From Sphaerisporangium album (GTDB taxonomy: Bacteria; Actinomycetota; Actinomycetes; Streptosporangiales; Streptosporangiaceae): a stretch of DNA of 64,000 nt. A program made the translations under genes and the position numbers. Where the stretch lies: assembly GCF_003323745.1 (NCBI RefSeq), contig NZ_QOIL01000010.1, forward strand, positions 165,934 through 229,933, written 5' to 3'. Below are positions 43,533-52,185 of the stretch, piece by piece. Every line of letters begins with the position of its first letter. Within the stretch, counting starts at the first letter, position 1. A model generated the notes under the pieces. The model saw only the letters and a program-made list of their open reading frames with translations, ran no database searches and had not been told where the DNA came from.

Positions 43533-44287
43533 CCCTGCCGCCCGCGCTGGTGCTCGCGGCCCATGGCACGCGCAGCGCCGAGGGCGAGGCCACGATCGCG
43601 GCCCTGGCGGCCCGCGTGCGGCGGGCGCGTCCCGGCCACCGCGTCGAGGCCGCCTATCTGGAGATCAGCTCGCCCCCGCTGGACGGGATCCTGGCCGGGC
43701 TACCCGGACCGGCCGTCGTGGTCCCGCTGCTGCTCGCCGGCGGCTACCACGTCCACATCGACCTGCCCGCCGTCGTCGCCCGCGCCAAGCCCGGCGCGCT
43801 GGTCGCGGGCAAGCTGGGCCCCCACCCGCTCATCACATCCGTGCTGGTGCGCCGCTTGGTCGCCGCGGGGCTGCGCTCCACCGACGCGGTGATCCTCGGC
43901 GCGGCCGGCTCGTCCGACCCCGGCGCCCTGGACGACGTCCGCGCCGCCGCCCGGCTGCTGTCGGTGCGGCTCTCGCGGCCGGTCACCGTGGCCTTCGCCT
44001 CGGCGGGCCGCCCGACGATCGGCGAGGCCATGGACAGGCTGCGGTCGGGCCCGGCCCCCCGGGTCGCCCTGGCGTCCTACCTGCTCGCCCCCGGGTTCTT
44101 CCAGGGGCGGCTGGAGGAGTGCGGGGCCGACCTGGTCTCCCGCCCGCTCGGCGCCGACGACGAACTGGCCGCCCTGGTGTGGCACCGGTTCGATGAGGCG
44201 ACGGCCGGGGCGGCGTGGCAGGGAGCGGCGCGGCGGGTGCCCGGCGCGGCCGGCGGGCTCAGGGCGGCGCCGGCGTCCGGGGGATGA
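43529..44287 (+). CDS. sirohydrochlorin chelatase-like protein (CbiX/SirB family)
   Basis: The 252-residue protein has two CbiX-type repeats. The first contains LVLAAHGTRSAEG and LLLAGGYHVHIDLP, and the second VILGAAGSSDPGA and LASYLLAPGFFQGRL. The histidines AAHG and GGYHVH are the usual metal-binding positions. It inserts Fe2+ into sirohydrochlorin to make siroheme, the cofactor of NirB. GTG 43529 overlaps the preceding stop by 4 nt. It ends the operon and converges with the PAC2 gene 42 nt away. A short basic/alanine-rich tail follows the domain. Confidence 0.87.
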   Translation: MTLPPALVLAAHGTRSAEGEATIAALAARVRRARPGHRVEAAYLEISSPPLDGILAGLPGPAVVVPLLLAGGYHVHIDLPAVVARAKPGALVAGKLGPHPLITSVLVRRLVAAGLRSTDAVILGAAGSSDPGALDDVRAAARLLSVRLSRPVTVAFASAGRPTIGEAMDRLRSGPAPRVALASYLLAPGFFQGRLEECGADLVSRPLGADDELAALVWHRFDEATAGAAWQGAARRVPGAAGGLRAAPASGG

Positions 44288-44329
44288 CGGCCTCCAGCCG
44301 CAGCCGGCCTCGGCCGTCTGTGGTCGTCC

Positions 44330-45184
44330 CTAGCCGTCGGTGTCGTGGTCGCGCCGCCGCAGGTAGCGCTCGAACTCGGCCGCGATCGCGTCACCGCTGG
44401 CCTCGGGCAGCTCGGCGGCGTCCTTGCGCTCCTCCAGCTCGCGGACGTACTCGGCGACCTCGGAGTCCTGCGCGGCCAGCTCGTCCACGCCGTGCTCCCA
44501 CGCCCGCGCCTCGTCGGGCAGCTCGCCCAGCGGCATCGGGATGTCGAGAAGGTCCTCCATGCGGCTCAGCAACGCGAGCGTGGCCTTGGGGTTCGGCGGC
44601 TGGGCGACGTAGTGGGGCACCGACGCCCACAGGGAGATCGTCTTGGTGCCGGCCGCGCCGAGGGAGTGCTGGAGCACGCCGACGATGCCCGTGGGCCCCT
44701 CGTAGCGGGTCAGCTCCAGGTTCAGGGAACGGGCCAGGCCCGGATCGCTCACGCTGCCCACGATCGGCACCGGCCGGGTGTGCGGGGAGTCGTTCAGCAG
44801 GGCGCCGAGCAGCACCGCCGTCTCGACCCCGAGCTCCAGGCAGATGCCGACGATCTCGGAGCAGAACGTGCGCCAGCGCATGTTCGGCTCGATGCCGCGC
44901 AGCAGCACGACGTCGCGGTCGCTGCCGGGAGGCCGCGCGACCAGCAGGCGGGTGGTCGGCCACACGATGGAACGGGTGACGCCGTCGCCCAGTTCGACGA
45001 CCGGGCGGGTCACCTGGAAGTCGTAGTAGTCCTCAGGATCGAGCTCGACCAGCGGGGTGGCCTTCCACTCCGCCTCCAGATGCGCCAGAGCGCCGCTCGA
45101 CGCTTCGCCCGCGTCGTTCCAGCCCTCGAACGCGGCGATCAGCACCGGGTCGACGAGCTCGGGAAGTCCTTCGAGCTCGATCAC
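44330..45184 (-). CDS. PAC2 family protein
   Basis: The 284-residue product matches the actinobacterial PAC2 (proteasome assembly chaperone 2-like) family: LPELVDPVLIAAFEGWNDAG, WPTTRLLVARPPGSDRDVVL, LLNDSPHTRPVPIVGSVSD and ending AEFERYLRRRD. Its role in bacteria is unproven; in mycobacteria it lies next to metH (Rv2125-Rv2124c), as here. GTG 45184 is selected because AGGAGGAGG lies 6 nt upstream. It is divergent from metH and convergent with the chelatase-like gene. Proteasome subunits are not in the window. Confidence 0.88.
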   Translation of the reverse strand: MIELEGLPELVDPVLIAAFEGWNDAGEASSGALAHLEAEWKATPLVELDPEDYYDFQVTRPVVELGDGVTRSIVWPTTRLLVARPPGSDRDVVLLRGIEPNMRWRTFCSEIVGICLELGVETAVLLGALLNDSPHTRPVPIVGSVSDPGLARSLNLELTRYEGPTGIVGVLQHSLGAAGTKTISLWASVPHYVAQPPNPKATLALLSRMEDLLDIPMPLGELPDEARAWEHGVDELAAQDSEVAEYVRELEERKDAAELPEASGDAIAAEFERYLRRRDHDTDG

Positions 45185-45327
45185 ACGCCGCCTCCTCCTG
45201 GCATGGCCAAGGGCGTTCACGCGTCGAAGCGCCCTCTCGGCCGCCGGCGGCGGCCTTGTGCCTAACTAAGCCTATTCGTTGAGGGGCGGTCAGTGTCACC
45301 GAGAGGGGATAGCCGTACGCGAGACAG

Positions 45328-45339
45328 GTCCAATTGGAC
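45328..45339. promoter_or_regulatory. 12-bp palindrome in the metH leader
   Basis: GTCCAATTGGAC is a perfect palindrome 56-67 bp before the metH start, between the divergent PAC2 and metH genes. It is a candidate operator without a known factor. Confidence 0.3.
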
Positions 45340-45381
45340 GTCGCGTGCAATGTCGCCCGGCTCCGATTTCCGCCTGCCCGC

Positions 45382-45387
45382 TAGGCT
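45382..45387 (+). promoter_or_regulatory. -10 element TAGGCT of metH
   Basis: TAGGCT lies 7 nt before the ATG with no ribosome site, suggesting a leaderless metH message. No cobalamin riboswitch motif was seen upstream. Confidence 0.4.
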
Positions 45388-45394
45388 TGGGCGC

Positions 45395-48300
45395 ATGAAT
45401 CGTGAAGCCTCCTCCTTCAGGCGTCAACTGGCCGAACGCGTCCTGGTGGCGGATGGCGCGATGGGCACCATGCTGCAATCGTACGATCCCACACTCGACG
45501 ACTTCGACGGTCATGACGGATGTAACGAGGTCCTGAACGCCACCCGCCCGGACATCGTGCGGGCGGTGCACGAGGCGTATTTCGCGGTCGGCGTCGACTG
45601 TGTGGAGACCAACACCTTCGGTGCCAATCTGGCGGCGCTGGGGGAGTACGGCATCGAGGAGCGCATCTTCGAGCTCTCCCAGGCGGGCGCCGCCCTGGCC
45701 CGGCAGGCGGCCGACCAGTGGTCGGCGGAGGATCGGCCGCGGTTCGTCCTGGGGTCGATGGGTCCGGGGACGAAGTTGCCGACGTTGGGTCATATGCCGT
45801 ACGGGGCGTTGCGGGATGCCTATGAGCTGAACGCGGCGGGGTTGATCGCTGGTGGTGCCGATGCGTTGATCGTGGAGACGTGTCAGGACCTGTTGCAGGT
45901 GAAGGCGGCGGTGATCGGGGCTCGTCGTGCGGTGGAGGCGGCGGGTCGTGATGTGCCGGTGATCGCGCAGGTGACGATCGAGACCAACGGGGCGATGCTT
46001 CTGGGGTCGGAGATCGGTGCGGCGCTGGCGGTGATCGAGCCGCTGGGTGTGGATGTGGTCGGGCTGAACTGCGCGACGGGTCCGGCGGAGATGAGCGAGC
46101 ATCTGCGGTATCTGGCGCGTCATGCGCGGTTGCCGTTGTCGTGCATGCCGAACGCGGGTCTGCCCGAGCTCACCTCCGACGGCGCCCGCTACCCCCTGAC
46201 CCCGGGGGAGCTCGCGGCGGCCCACGTGCAGTTCACCTCCGAGTACGGGCTGGGCCTGGTGGGCGGGTGCTGTGGCACCACCCCCGAGCACCTGCGCCAG
46301 GTCGTCGAGGCGGTGCGCGGGCAGGCCCCCGCCGCGCGGCGCCCGCGCCCCGAGCCCGGCGCGGCCTCGCTGTACCAGGCGGTCCCCTTCCGTCAGGACA
46401 CCTCCTACCTGGCGATCGGTGAGCGGACCAACGCCAACGGCTCCAAGGCGTTCCGTGAGGCGATGCTGGCGGAGAACTGGGAGGAGTGCGTCGACATCGC
46501 GCGCGGCCAGGTACGCGACGGGGCGCACATGCTGGACCTGTGCGTGGACTACGTCGGGCGTGACGGCGTGGCCGACATGAAGGAGCTGGCGTTCCGGTTC
46601 GCCACCGCCTCCACGCTGCCGATCGTGCTGGACTCCACCGAGCCGGCCGTGCTGCAGGCCGGTCTGGAGATGCTCGGCGGCCGCGCGGTGATCAATTCGG
46701 TGAACTACGAGGACGGCGACGGCCCCGATTCTCGTTTCACAAGGATCATGCGGCTGGTGAAGGAACACGGCGCCGCCGTGGTGGCCCTGACCATCGACGA
46801 GGAGGGCCAGGCGCGCACGGCCGAATGGAAGCTGCGCGTCGCCTCCCGCCTGATCGAGGACCTCACCGGCAACTGGGGGATGTCGGTCTCGGACATCATC
46901 ATCGACTGCCTCACCTTCCCGATCGCCACCGGCCAGGAGGAGACCCGCCGCGACGGCGTCGAGACCATCGAGGCCATCCGCGAGCTCAAGCGCCGCTACC
47001 CCGAGGTGCAGACGACCCTGGGCCTGTCCAACATCTCCTTCGGCCTCAACCCCGCCGCCCGCGTGGTGCTGAACTCGGTGTTCTTGAACGAGTGTGTGAA
47101 CGCGGGTCTGGATTCGGCGATCGTGCACGCCTCGAAGATCGTGCCGATGGCGCGGATCGCCGATGAGCAGCGGCAGGTCGCTTTGGACATGGTGTACGAC
47201 CGGCGGCGGGAGGGTTATGACCCGTTGCAGCGGTTCATGCAGCTGTTCGAGGGGGTGGACGCGGCGGCGGTGCGCGCGGGCCGGGCGGCCGAGCTGGCGG
47301 CGTTGCCGCTGGCCGAGCGGCTCAAGGCCCGGATCGTGGACGGCGAGCGCAAGGGCCTGGAGGCCGACCTGCAGGAGGCCCTGGCCGTGCGGCCGGCGTT
47401 GGAGATCATCAACGAGGTGCTGCTGGAGGGCATGAAGACGGTCGGGGAGCTGTTCGGGTCGGGGCAGATGCAGCTGCCGTTCGTTCTGGCGTCGGCGGAG
47501 GTGATGAAGGCGGCGGTGGCCTATCTGGAGCCGTTCCTGGACCGGGTGGAGGGCGAGACCAAGGGCCGGATCGTGCTGGCGACGGTGAAGGGCGATGTGC
47601 ACGACATCGGCAAGAACCTGGTCGACATCATCTTGTCGAACAACGGCTATGAGGTGATCAATCTGGGGATCAAGCAGCCGGTGTCGGCGATCCTGGAGGC
47701 GGCGGTGGAGAAGGACGCCGATGTGATCGGGATGTCGGGGCTGCTGGTGAAGTCCACGGTGATCATGAAGGAGAACCTGCAGGAGATGAACGCCCGCGGC
47801 ATCTCGGCGCGGTTCCCGGTGCTGCTGGGCGGGGCGGCGCTGACCAGGGCGTATGTGGAGCAGGACCTGGCCGCGAGCTTCGCCGGGGATGTGCGTTATG
47901 CGCGGGACGCGTTCGAGGGGCTGCGGCTGATGGACGCGTTCATGGCGGTCAAGCGGGGGGTGGCGGGGGCGCGGTTGCCGGCGTTGCGGGAGCGGCGGGT
48001 CAGGTCCGGGGCGACGCTGGTGCGCACCCCGGACGCCGAGCTGCCCGCCCGCTCGGACGTGGCCACCGGCAACCCGGTGCCGGTGGCGCCGTTCTCGGGG
48101 GAGCGGGTGGTCAAGGGCATCGCGCTGGGGGACTACGCGGCGTTCCTGGACGAGCGGGCCACGTTCATGGGGCAGTGGGGGCTCAAGGCCGCCCGCGGCG
48201 CGGGCGGGCCGTCGTATGAGGAGCTGGTGGAGACCGAGGGGCGGCCGCGGCTGCGGATGTGGCTGGAGCGGTTGCAGACCGAGAACCTGTTGCAGGCCGC

Positions 48301-48862
48301 GGTGGTGTACGGCTACTTCCCGTGTGTGTCCCGCGGCGACGACCTGATCATTCTCGACGAGGCGGGTGGGGAGCGGACCCGGTTCTCCTTCCCGCGGCAG
48401 CGCCGGGATCGGCATCTGTGCCTGGCCGATTTCTTCCGTCCGGAGGAGTCGGGTGAGGTGGACGTGGTGGCGTTCCAGGTCGCGACGATGGGGTCGCGGA
48501 TCTCGGAGGCGACGGCGGAGTTGTTCGCCAAGGACGCCTACCGCGACTACCTGGAGCTGCACGGGTTGTCGGTGCAGCTGACCGAGGCACTGGCCGAGTA
48601 CTGGCACGCCCGGGTCCGGGCCGAGCTGGGCATCGGCGGGCAGGAGTCGCTGGAGGACATGCTGAAGGTGAACGTCACCGGCTGCCGGTATTCCTTCGGT
48701 TATCCGGCCTGCCCGAATCTGGAGGATCAGCGGCAGTTGTTCGAGTTGCTGGATCCGTCCCGGATCGGGGTGTCGCTGTCGGAGGAGTTCCAGTTGCATC
48801 CCGAGCAGGCGACCTCCGCGATGATCGTTCACCACCCCGAAGCCTCGTACTTCAACGTCTGA
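45395..48862 (+). CDS. metH: cobalamin-dependent methionine synthase MetH
   Basis: The 1155-residue protein has all four MetH modules. The homocysteine-binding barrel has zinc cysteines in GLNCATGP and GLVGGCCGTTPEH. The methyltetrahydrofolate barrel is about 342-600 (GERTNANGSKAF). The cobalamin cap and binding domain lie about 640-870, with VKGDVHDIGKNLVDI near 730 giving the cobalt-coordinating His. The SAM-dependent activation domain is about 920-1150, with CRYSFGYPACPN near 1095. It methylates homocysteine in the cytosol. Codon use is patchy: 45.74-46.15 kb and 47.09-48.86 kb use many G-ending and T-containing codons (TTG, GTG, GCG, GAT), while 46.15-47.08 kb uses C-ending codons. A longer start at 45293 is rejected. 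Confidence 0.96.
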   Translation: MNREASSFRRQLAERVLVADGAMGTMLQSYDPTLDDFDGHDGCNEVLNATRPDIVRAVHEAYFAVGVDCVETNTFGANLAALGEYGIEERIFELSQAGAALARQAADQWSAEDRPRFVLGSMGPGTKLPTLGHMPYGALRDAYELNAAGLIAGGADALIVETCQDLLQVKAAVIGARRAVEAAGRDVPVIAQVTIETNGAMLLGSEIGAALAVIEPLGVDVVGLNCATGPAEMSEHLRYLARHARLPLSCMPNAGLPELTSDGARYPLTPGELAAAHVQFTSEYGLGLVGGCCGTTPEHLRQVVEAVRGQAPAARRPRPEPGAASLYQAVPFRQDTSYLAIGERTNANGSKAFREAMLAENWEECVDIARGQVRDGAHMLDLCVDYVGRDGVADMKELAFRFATASTLPIVLDSTEPAVLQAGLEMLGGRAVINSVNYEDGDGPDSRFTRIMRLVKEHGAAVVALTIDEEGQARTAEWKLRVASRLIEDLTGNWGMSVSDIIIDCLTFPIATGQEETRRDGVETIEAIRELKRRYPEVQTTLGLSNISFGLNPAARVVLNSVFLNECVNAGLDSAIVHASKIVPMARIADEQRQVALDMVYDRRREGYDPLQRFMQLFEGVDAAAVRAGRAAELAALPLAERLKARIVDGERKGLEADLQEALAVRPALEIINEVLLEGMKTVGELFGSGQMQLPFVLASAEVMKAAVAYLEPFLDRVEGETKGRIVLATVKGDVHDIGKNLVDIILSNNGYEVINLGIKQPVSAILEAAVEKDADVIGMSGLLVKSTVIMKENLQEMNARGISARFPVLLGGAALTRAYVEQDLAASFAGDVRYARDAFEGLRLMDAFMAVKRGVAGARLPALRERRVRSGATLVRTPDAELPARSDVATGNPVPVAPFSGERVVKGIALGDYAAFLDERATFMGQWGLKAARGAGGPSYEELVETEGRPRLRMWLERLQTENLLQAAVVYGYFPCVSRGDDLIILDEAGGERTRFSFPRQRRDRHLCLADFFRPEESGEVDVVAFQVATMGSRISEATAELFAKDAYRDYLELHGLSVQLTEALAEYWHARVRAELGIGGQESLEDMLKVNVTGCRYSFGYPACPNLEDQRQLFELLDPSRIGVSLSEEFQLHPEQATSAMIVHHPEASYFNV

Positions 48863-48920
48863 CGCCTGACGGCCAGACGGTACGGTCAGGGTGTACGCAG
48901 GCACTGTCAGGGGGTTTTGA

Positions 48921-49568
48921 GTGGACGCGGTCTTCTTCGACATGGACGGGCTTCTCGTCGACACCGAGAAGCTCTGGTTCCAGGTCGAGTCGGATGTGAT
49001 GCGACGTCTGGGAGCCGCGTGGTCCGACGCCGACCAGGAGAACCTGGTCGGCGGTTCCATGCCGGCGACGGTCGCGTACATGCTCAAGGCCAGCGGGTCG
49101 GACCGGTCTCCCGCCGAGATCGAGGCGTGGATGATCGACGGCGTGCTCGACAGGCTCGCCGAGGGCTTCGAGACGATGCCGGGAGCCCTGGAACTGCTGG
49201 GCGAGGTCCGCGCCTCGGGCGTGCGCACGGGCCTCGTCACGTCCTCCGCCCGGGTGATGGCCGACGCCGTGCTCGGCGGCATCGGGCGGCGCGACCACTT
49301 CGACATCATCGTGACCGGCGACGACGTCCGTAACTACAAGCCCGACCCGGAGCCGTACCTGCTGGCGGCGCGCCTGACCGGCGTGGAGCCCGCGAACTGC
49401 GTCGCCCTGGAGGACTCCCCGAACGGCGTCGCCGCCGCCACCGCGGCGGGCTGCGCGGTCGTGGCCGTCCCCAGCGTCCTCCCCATCGCCCCGGCTCCGA
49501 GGCGCCTCGTGGCCGAGTCCCTGAAGCAGGTCGACGTGGCGGCCCTCCGAGCCCTCTCCCTCTCCTGA
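48921..49568 (+). CDS. HAD-superfamily hydrolase (beta-phosphoglucomutase/phosphatase-like)
   Basis: The 215-residue product has the four HAD motifs: FFDMDGLLVDTE (nucleophile and general acid Asp), VTSSAR, NYKPDPEPYLLAA (Lys) and ALEDSPNGV (Asp pair). A helical cap lies between motifs I and II. This is the subfamily of beta-phosphoglucomutases, phosphoglycolate and sugar-phosphatases. The substrate is unknown. The start is GTG 48921, following GGGGGTTTTGA. TACGGT about 40 bp upstream might be the -10 element. It follows metH by 58 nt in the same direction. Confidence 0.87.
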   Translation: MDAVFFDMDGLLVDTEKLWFQVESDVMRRLGAAWSDADQENLVGGSMPATVAYMLKASGSDRSPAEIEAWMIDGVLDRLAEGFETMPGALELLGEVRASGVRTGLVTSSARVMADAVLGGIGRRDHFDIIVTGDDVRNYKPDPEPYLLAARLTGVEPANCVALEDSPNGVAAATAAGCAVVAVPSVLPIAPAPRRLVAESLKQVDVAALRALSLS

Positions 49569-49700
49569 AGCCCACCTGGAGCTCCGGGATCCACCAGGGA
49601 AGCTCCCCGCGGCGTGGCGAAGTCGCCTGAAGCTCGGCTTGGAAGCTCCACCTGCGGTGCCTTAGGACCACCGGCCTCGGACATCCCACCCTGAAACTGG
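49569..49700. repeat. intergenic stretch with repeated GAAGCTC modules
   Basis: After the HAD gene the sequence contains several copies of GAAGCTC/GGAGCTC embedded in similar surroundings (CACCTGGAGCTCC, GGGAAGCTCC, CTGAAGCTCGG, GGAAGCTCCACCTG). It does not look like a gene and may be a dispersed intergenic repeat. This can only be tested against the rest of the genome. Confidence 0.35.
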
Positions 49701-49730
49701 CCCTATGAGGATCATCCTCCCTTAGGGGAC

Positions 49731-49755
49731 GTCCCCTCCTTGGGGAGGAGGGGAC
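49731..49755 (+). terminator. hairpin downstream of the HAD gene
   Basis: Perfect inverted repeat GTCCCCTCC / GGAGGGGAC (9-bp arms, 7-nt loop). It may end the metH-HAD transcription unit before the next gene's start. Confidence 0.5.
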
Positions 49756-49812
49756 CCGCGCGTGCCAGGTGCCAGGATGGAAGGGAAAGCCATGACAAGG
49801 GGGCGAGCCGTT

Positions 49813-50313
49813 ATGTCGTACGACCAGATCGCCTGGTTGCCGTTGTGCGGGGGACTTACCGCCGTGGGCCTGGTGCTGAGCTTCCTGGCGTTCCGCAGGC
49901 GAGGCGCGGGCGCCGGGCTGCGCGCCGCCGCCTGGTCGCTGATCCCGGTCGCCGCCTACCTGACCGGAGCGCTGCCCGCCCTCTGGCAGATGGGCACCGC
50001 CGCGGTCGGCTTCGTCACCGGCCTGGTGTTCTCGCCGAAGGTCTGGGCCGGCGTCGCCGTGGCCGGCCTGTCCGCGCTGCTGTTCCTGATCTCCGGGTTC
50101 CTGCGCGGAGGCCGGTCCCGCGGGCGCAGGTCCAAGCCCTCCACGGAGCCCCAGCCGGTCGCGGGGCCGTCCGCCACGCCCCCCTCCGCCACGGCCCCCA
50201 CCCAGCCGAACCGGCCGCCCCTGCCCCGCCGCACGCCCACCACCGCCGCCGCACCGCCCGACGAGGACCTCTCCGACATCGAGGAGATCCTCAAGCGCCG
50301 CGGCATCAGCTAG
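49813..50313 (+). CDS. small membrane protein (Rv2120c-like) with proline-rich cytosolic tail
   Basis: The 166-residue product has three hydrophobic segments (about 7-25, 37-55 and 72-96). A polar, Pro/Thr-rich linker and a conserved-looking acidic end DEDLSDIEEILKRRGIS follow. Its location next to metH and (across an insertion) a RecB-like nuclease gene corresponds to the position of Rv2120c in mycobacteria. Function is unknown. The start is uncertain: ATG 49813 (MSYDQIAWLP) fits the hydrophobic pattern, whereas ATG 49792 has the better GGAAGGG ribosome site 7 nt upstream. Confidence 0.75.
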   Translation: MSYDQIAWLPLCGGLTAVGLVLSFLAFRRRGAGAGLRAAAWSLIPVAAYLTGALPALWQMGTAAVGFVTGLVFSPKVWAGVAVAGLSALLFLISGFLRGGRSRGRRSKPSTEPQPVAGPSATPPSATAPTQPNRPPLPRRTPTTAAAPPDEDLSDIEEILKRRGIS

Positions 50314-51135
50314 CGCGGGCGAGGCACCGGTCCGGCCGTCGGCGGAGTGCGCCGCGGCCGTGGGCAGAGGGGGGCGCGAGCTCCGTGCGGTGGACGGCTT
50401 TGGGGCCTCCCACCGCACGGATGTGGGCCGGCGCGGGGTGGACCGCGTCCGGCCACGGGCTCGCGTAGGGCTGACAGGCACCGGCGGCGAGCGCCGCCGC
50501 GGGCGGGGGAGCACGTACGGCCTGCCCCCGCCCGGCGTCGACGTCCCAGGACATACCCGGATCTTGCCCAGAGCATCCGCGATGACCGGAGTGCCCGGTG
50601 ACGACCGGCGGATCGCCGGGTGCGGGGGCGCTAAGATGATCACCGAGGTTTCAGGCCCTGGTCAGGCCCGTACCGGCATGCTGGGTAAGGGAATCGGATC
50701 GAGATCAGGTCACATTGCCATAACGGCGTGGCGGGGTCCGTGCGCCCGGAGGGGGGCGCGTAGCGTCCTCGATATGATCGGCCACCCTCGACCGGGTCCC
50801 CGTCTCCCGGGGCGTCCCGCGCCGCCGCCGGCGGCCCCCGAGGTCCGCGGGCGCGGGCGCCACGGCGCATCCGCGCGCCGTGTCACGGATCCGAGACACA
50901 ATGCGGACAGCCCCCGGACAATCGGTCCAAGATCGATACAAATGAATTTCGCATGAATCACAGTTGAGCCACATAGCGTGCGCAGGTACTGGTCAGTGCA
51001 GCTCAGCACATAGATTCTGCGTCCGGGGCCGTAAACGCGGTCTCCCATGCAACATGGGGCGATGCCCGCCCGCCACCATCGGACGGGCGGCGCGCCAGAC
51101 GGACAAGTCGTCTGGGATCCAGGGGGCCGACACTT
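50314..51135. other. 822-bp intergenic region upstream of the ABC transporter operon
   Basis: No convincing protein gene was found on either strand. The left half has high GC and a 12-bp-stem hairpin (50382-50421). TAAGAT at 50632-50637 resembles a -10 element. The right half (50690-51060) is less GC-rich, with an AT-rich patch near 50900-51000 where the operon promoter may lie. The size is unusual for this densely coded window, so an untranslated RNA or long leader is possible. Confidence 0.4.
50382..50421 (+). terminator. 12-bp-stem hairpin after the membrane protein gene
   Basis: Perfect inverted repeat TCCGTGCGGTGG / CCACCGCACGGA with a 16-nt loop, 69 nt after the upstream stop codon. 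Confidence 0.5.
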
Positions 51136-52131
51136 ATGACCGCACCGCTCGACGTCTCCGGCTCGGAGCTCGAAGCCGCGCCGGAAGCCGTGCTGGACGG
51201 GCAGGCCAAGGCGATCCAGGGCAGGTCGCTCGGCCAGATCGCGTGGATGCGCCTGAAGCGCGACAAGGTGGCCCTCACCGGCGCCGGGGTCGTGATCTTC
51301 CTGATCCTCGTGGCGGTCTTCGCCCCGGTGATCGTCGGCCTGATCGGCCACCCTCCCACGGACTTCAACCAGGACCTCATCAGCTCTGAGACGATGGCCC
51401 CGAAGGACGGAACCGGCATCGGCTGGGACCACCTGTTCGGCGTCGAGCCCGTCAACGGACGCGACATCTTCAGCCGCATCGTCTACGGCGCCCGCATCTC
51501 GCTGCTGATCGCCTTCCTGGCGACGCTGCTGTCCGTGGTGATCGGCACGCTGCTCGGCGTCATGGCCGGGTACTTCGGCGGCTGGGTCGACTCGGTCATC
51601 AGCAAGACCATGGACGTCTTCCTGGCGTTCCCGATCCTGGTCTTCGCCATGGCGCTGTCCGGCATCGTGCAGCAGAGCGACAGCGCGTTCGGGCTGACCG
51701 GTGACACCCTCAGCGTCACCCTGCTGATCTTCATCATCGGTTTCTTCAACTGGCCCTACATCGGGCGCATCATGCGCGGCCAGACGCTGTCGCTGCGCGA
51801 GCGGGAGTTCGTGGACGCGGCGCGCAGCCTGGGCGCGCGCGGGCCGTACATCATCTTCCGCGAGATGCTGCCCAACCTGGTCGCGCCGATCCTGGTGTAC
51901 TCGACCCTCCTCATCCCGACGAACATCCTCTTCGAGGCGGCTCTGTCGTTCCTCGGAGTCGGGGTGCGCCCGCCCACGCCCACCTGGGGTGGCATGTTGT
52001 CCGAAGCGGTGCGGTTCTACACGATCCCGCACTTCATGTTCTTCCCCGGTATGGCGATCTTCATCACCGTGCTGGCCTTCAACCTGTTCGGTGACGGACT
52101 CCGTGACGCCCTCGACCCAAGGGCCCGATAG
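51136..52131 (+). CDS. peptide-type ABC transporter permease (DppC/OppC family)
   Basis: The 331-residue permease has an N-terminal helix (about 55-76: GAGVVIFLILVAVFAPVIVG). A periplasmic loop and five further helices follow. The EAA motif is EFVDAARSLGARGPYIIFRE. The OppC-type PTPTWGGMLSEA and FGDGLRDALDPR segments end the protein. It forms the membrane channel together with the DppB-like protein. ATG 51136 follows GGGGGCC. It is the first gene of a five-gene operon. Confidence 0.92.
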   Translation: MTAPLDVSGSELEAAPEAVLDGQAKAIQGRSLGQIAWMRLKRDKVALTGAGVVIFLILVAVFAPVIVGLIGHPPTDFNQDLISSETMAPKDGTGIGWDHLFGVEPVNGRDIFSRIVYGARISLLIAFLATLLSVVIGTLLGVMAGYFGGWVDSVISKTMDVFLAFPILVFAMALSGIVQQSDSAFGLTGDTLSVTLLIFIIGFFNWPYIGRIMRGQTLSLREREFVDAARSLGARGPYIIFREMLPNLVAPILVYSTLLIPTNILFEAALSFLGVGVRPPTPTWGGMLSEAVRFYTIPHFMFFPGMAIFITVLAFNLFGDGLRDALDPRAR

Positions 52132-52185
52132 CTCGATCCGGTTCCCCCGTTAGTTCCCTGGCCTCGACAACAAGGGGTTGTGTAG

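Noticed and set aside
45185..45394. A cobalamin riboswitch upstream of metH
   Set aside because: The conserved B12-box elements were not found, and the -10 hexamer close to the start leaves no room for a structured leader.
45296..49309. A 1337-codon open frame on the minus strand opposite metH
   Set aside because: It is the antisense of metH and the HAD gene. High GC removes stop codons from antisense frames, and the translation is rich in Arg, His, Gln and Pro with no recognisable domains, whereas the plus-strand reading is a full MetH.
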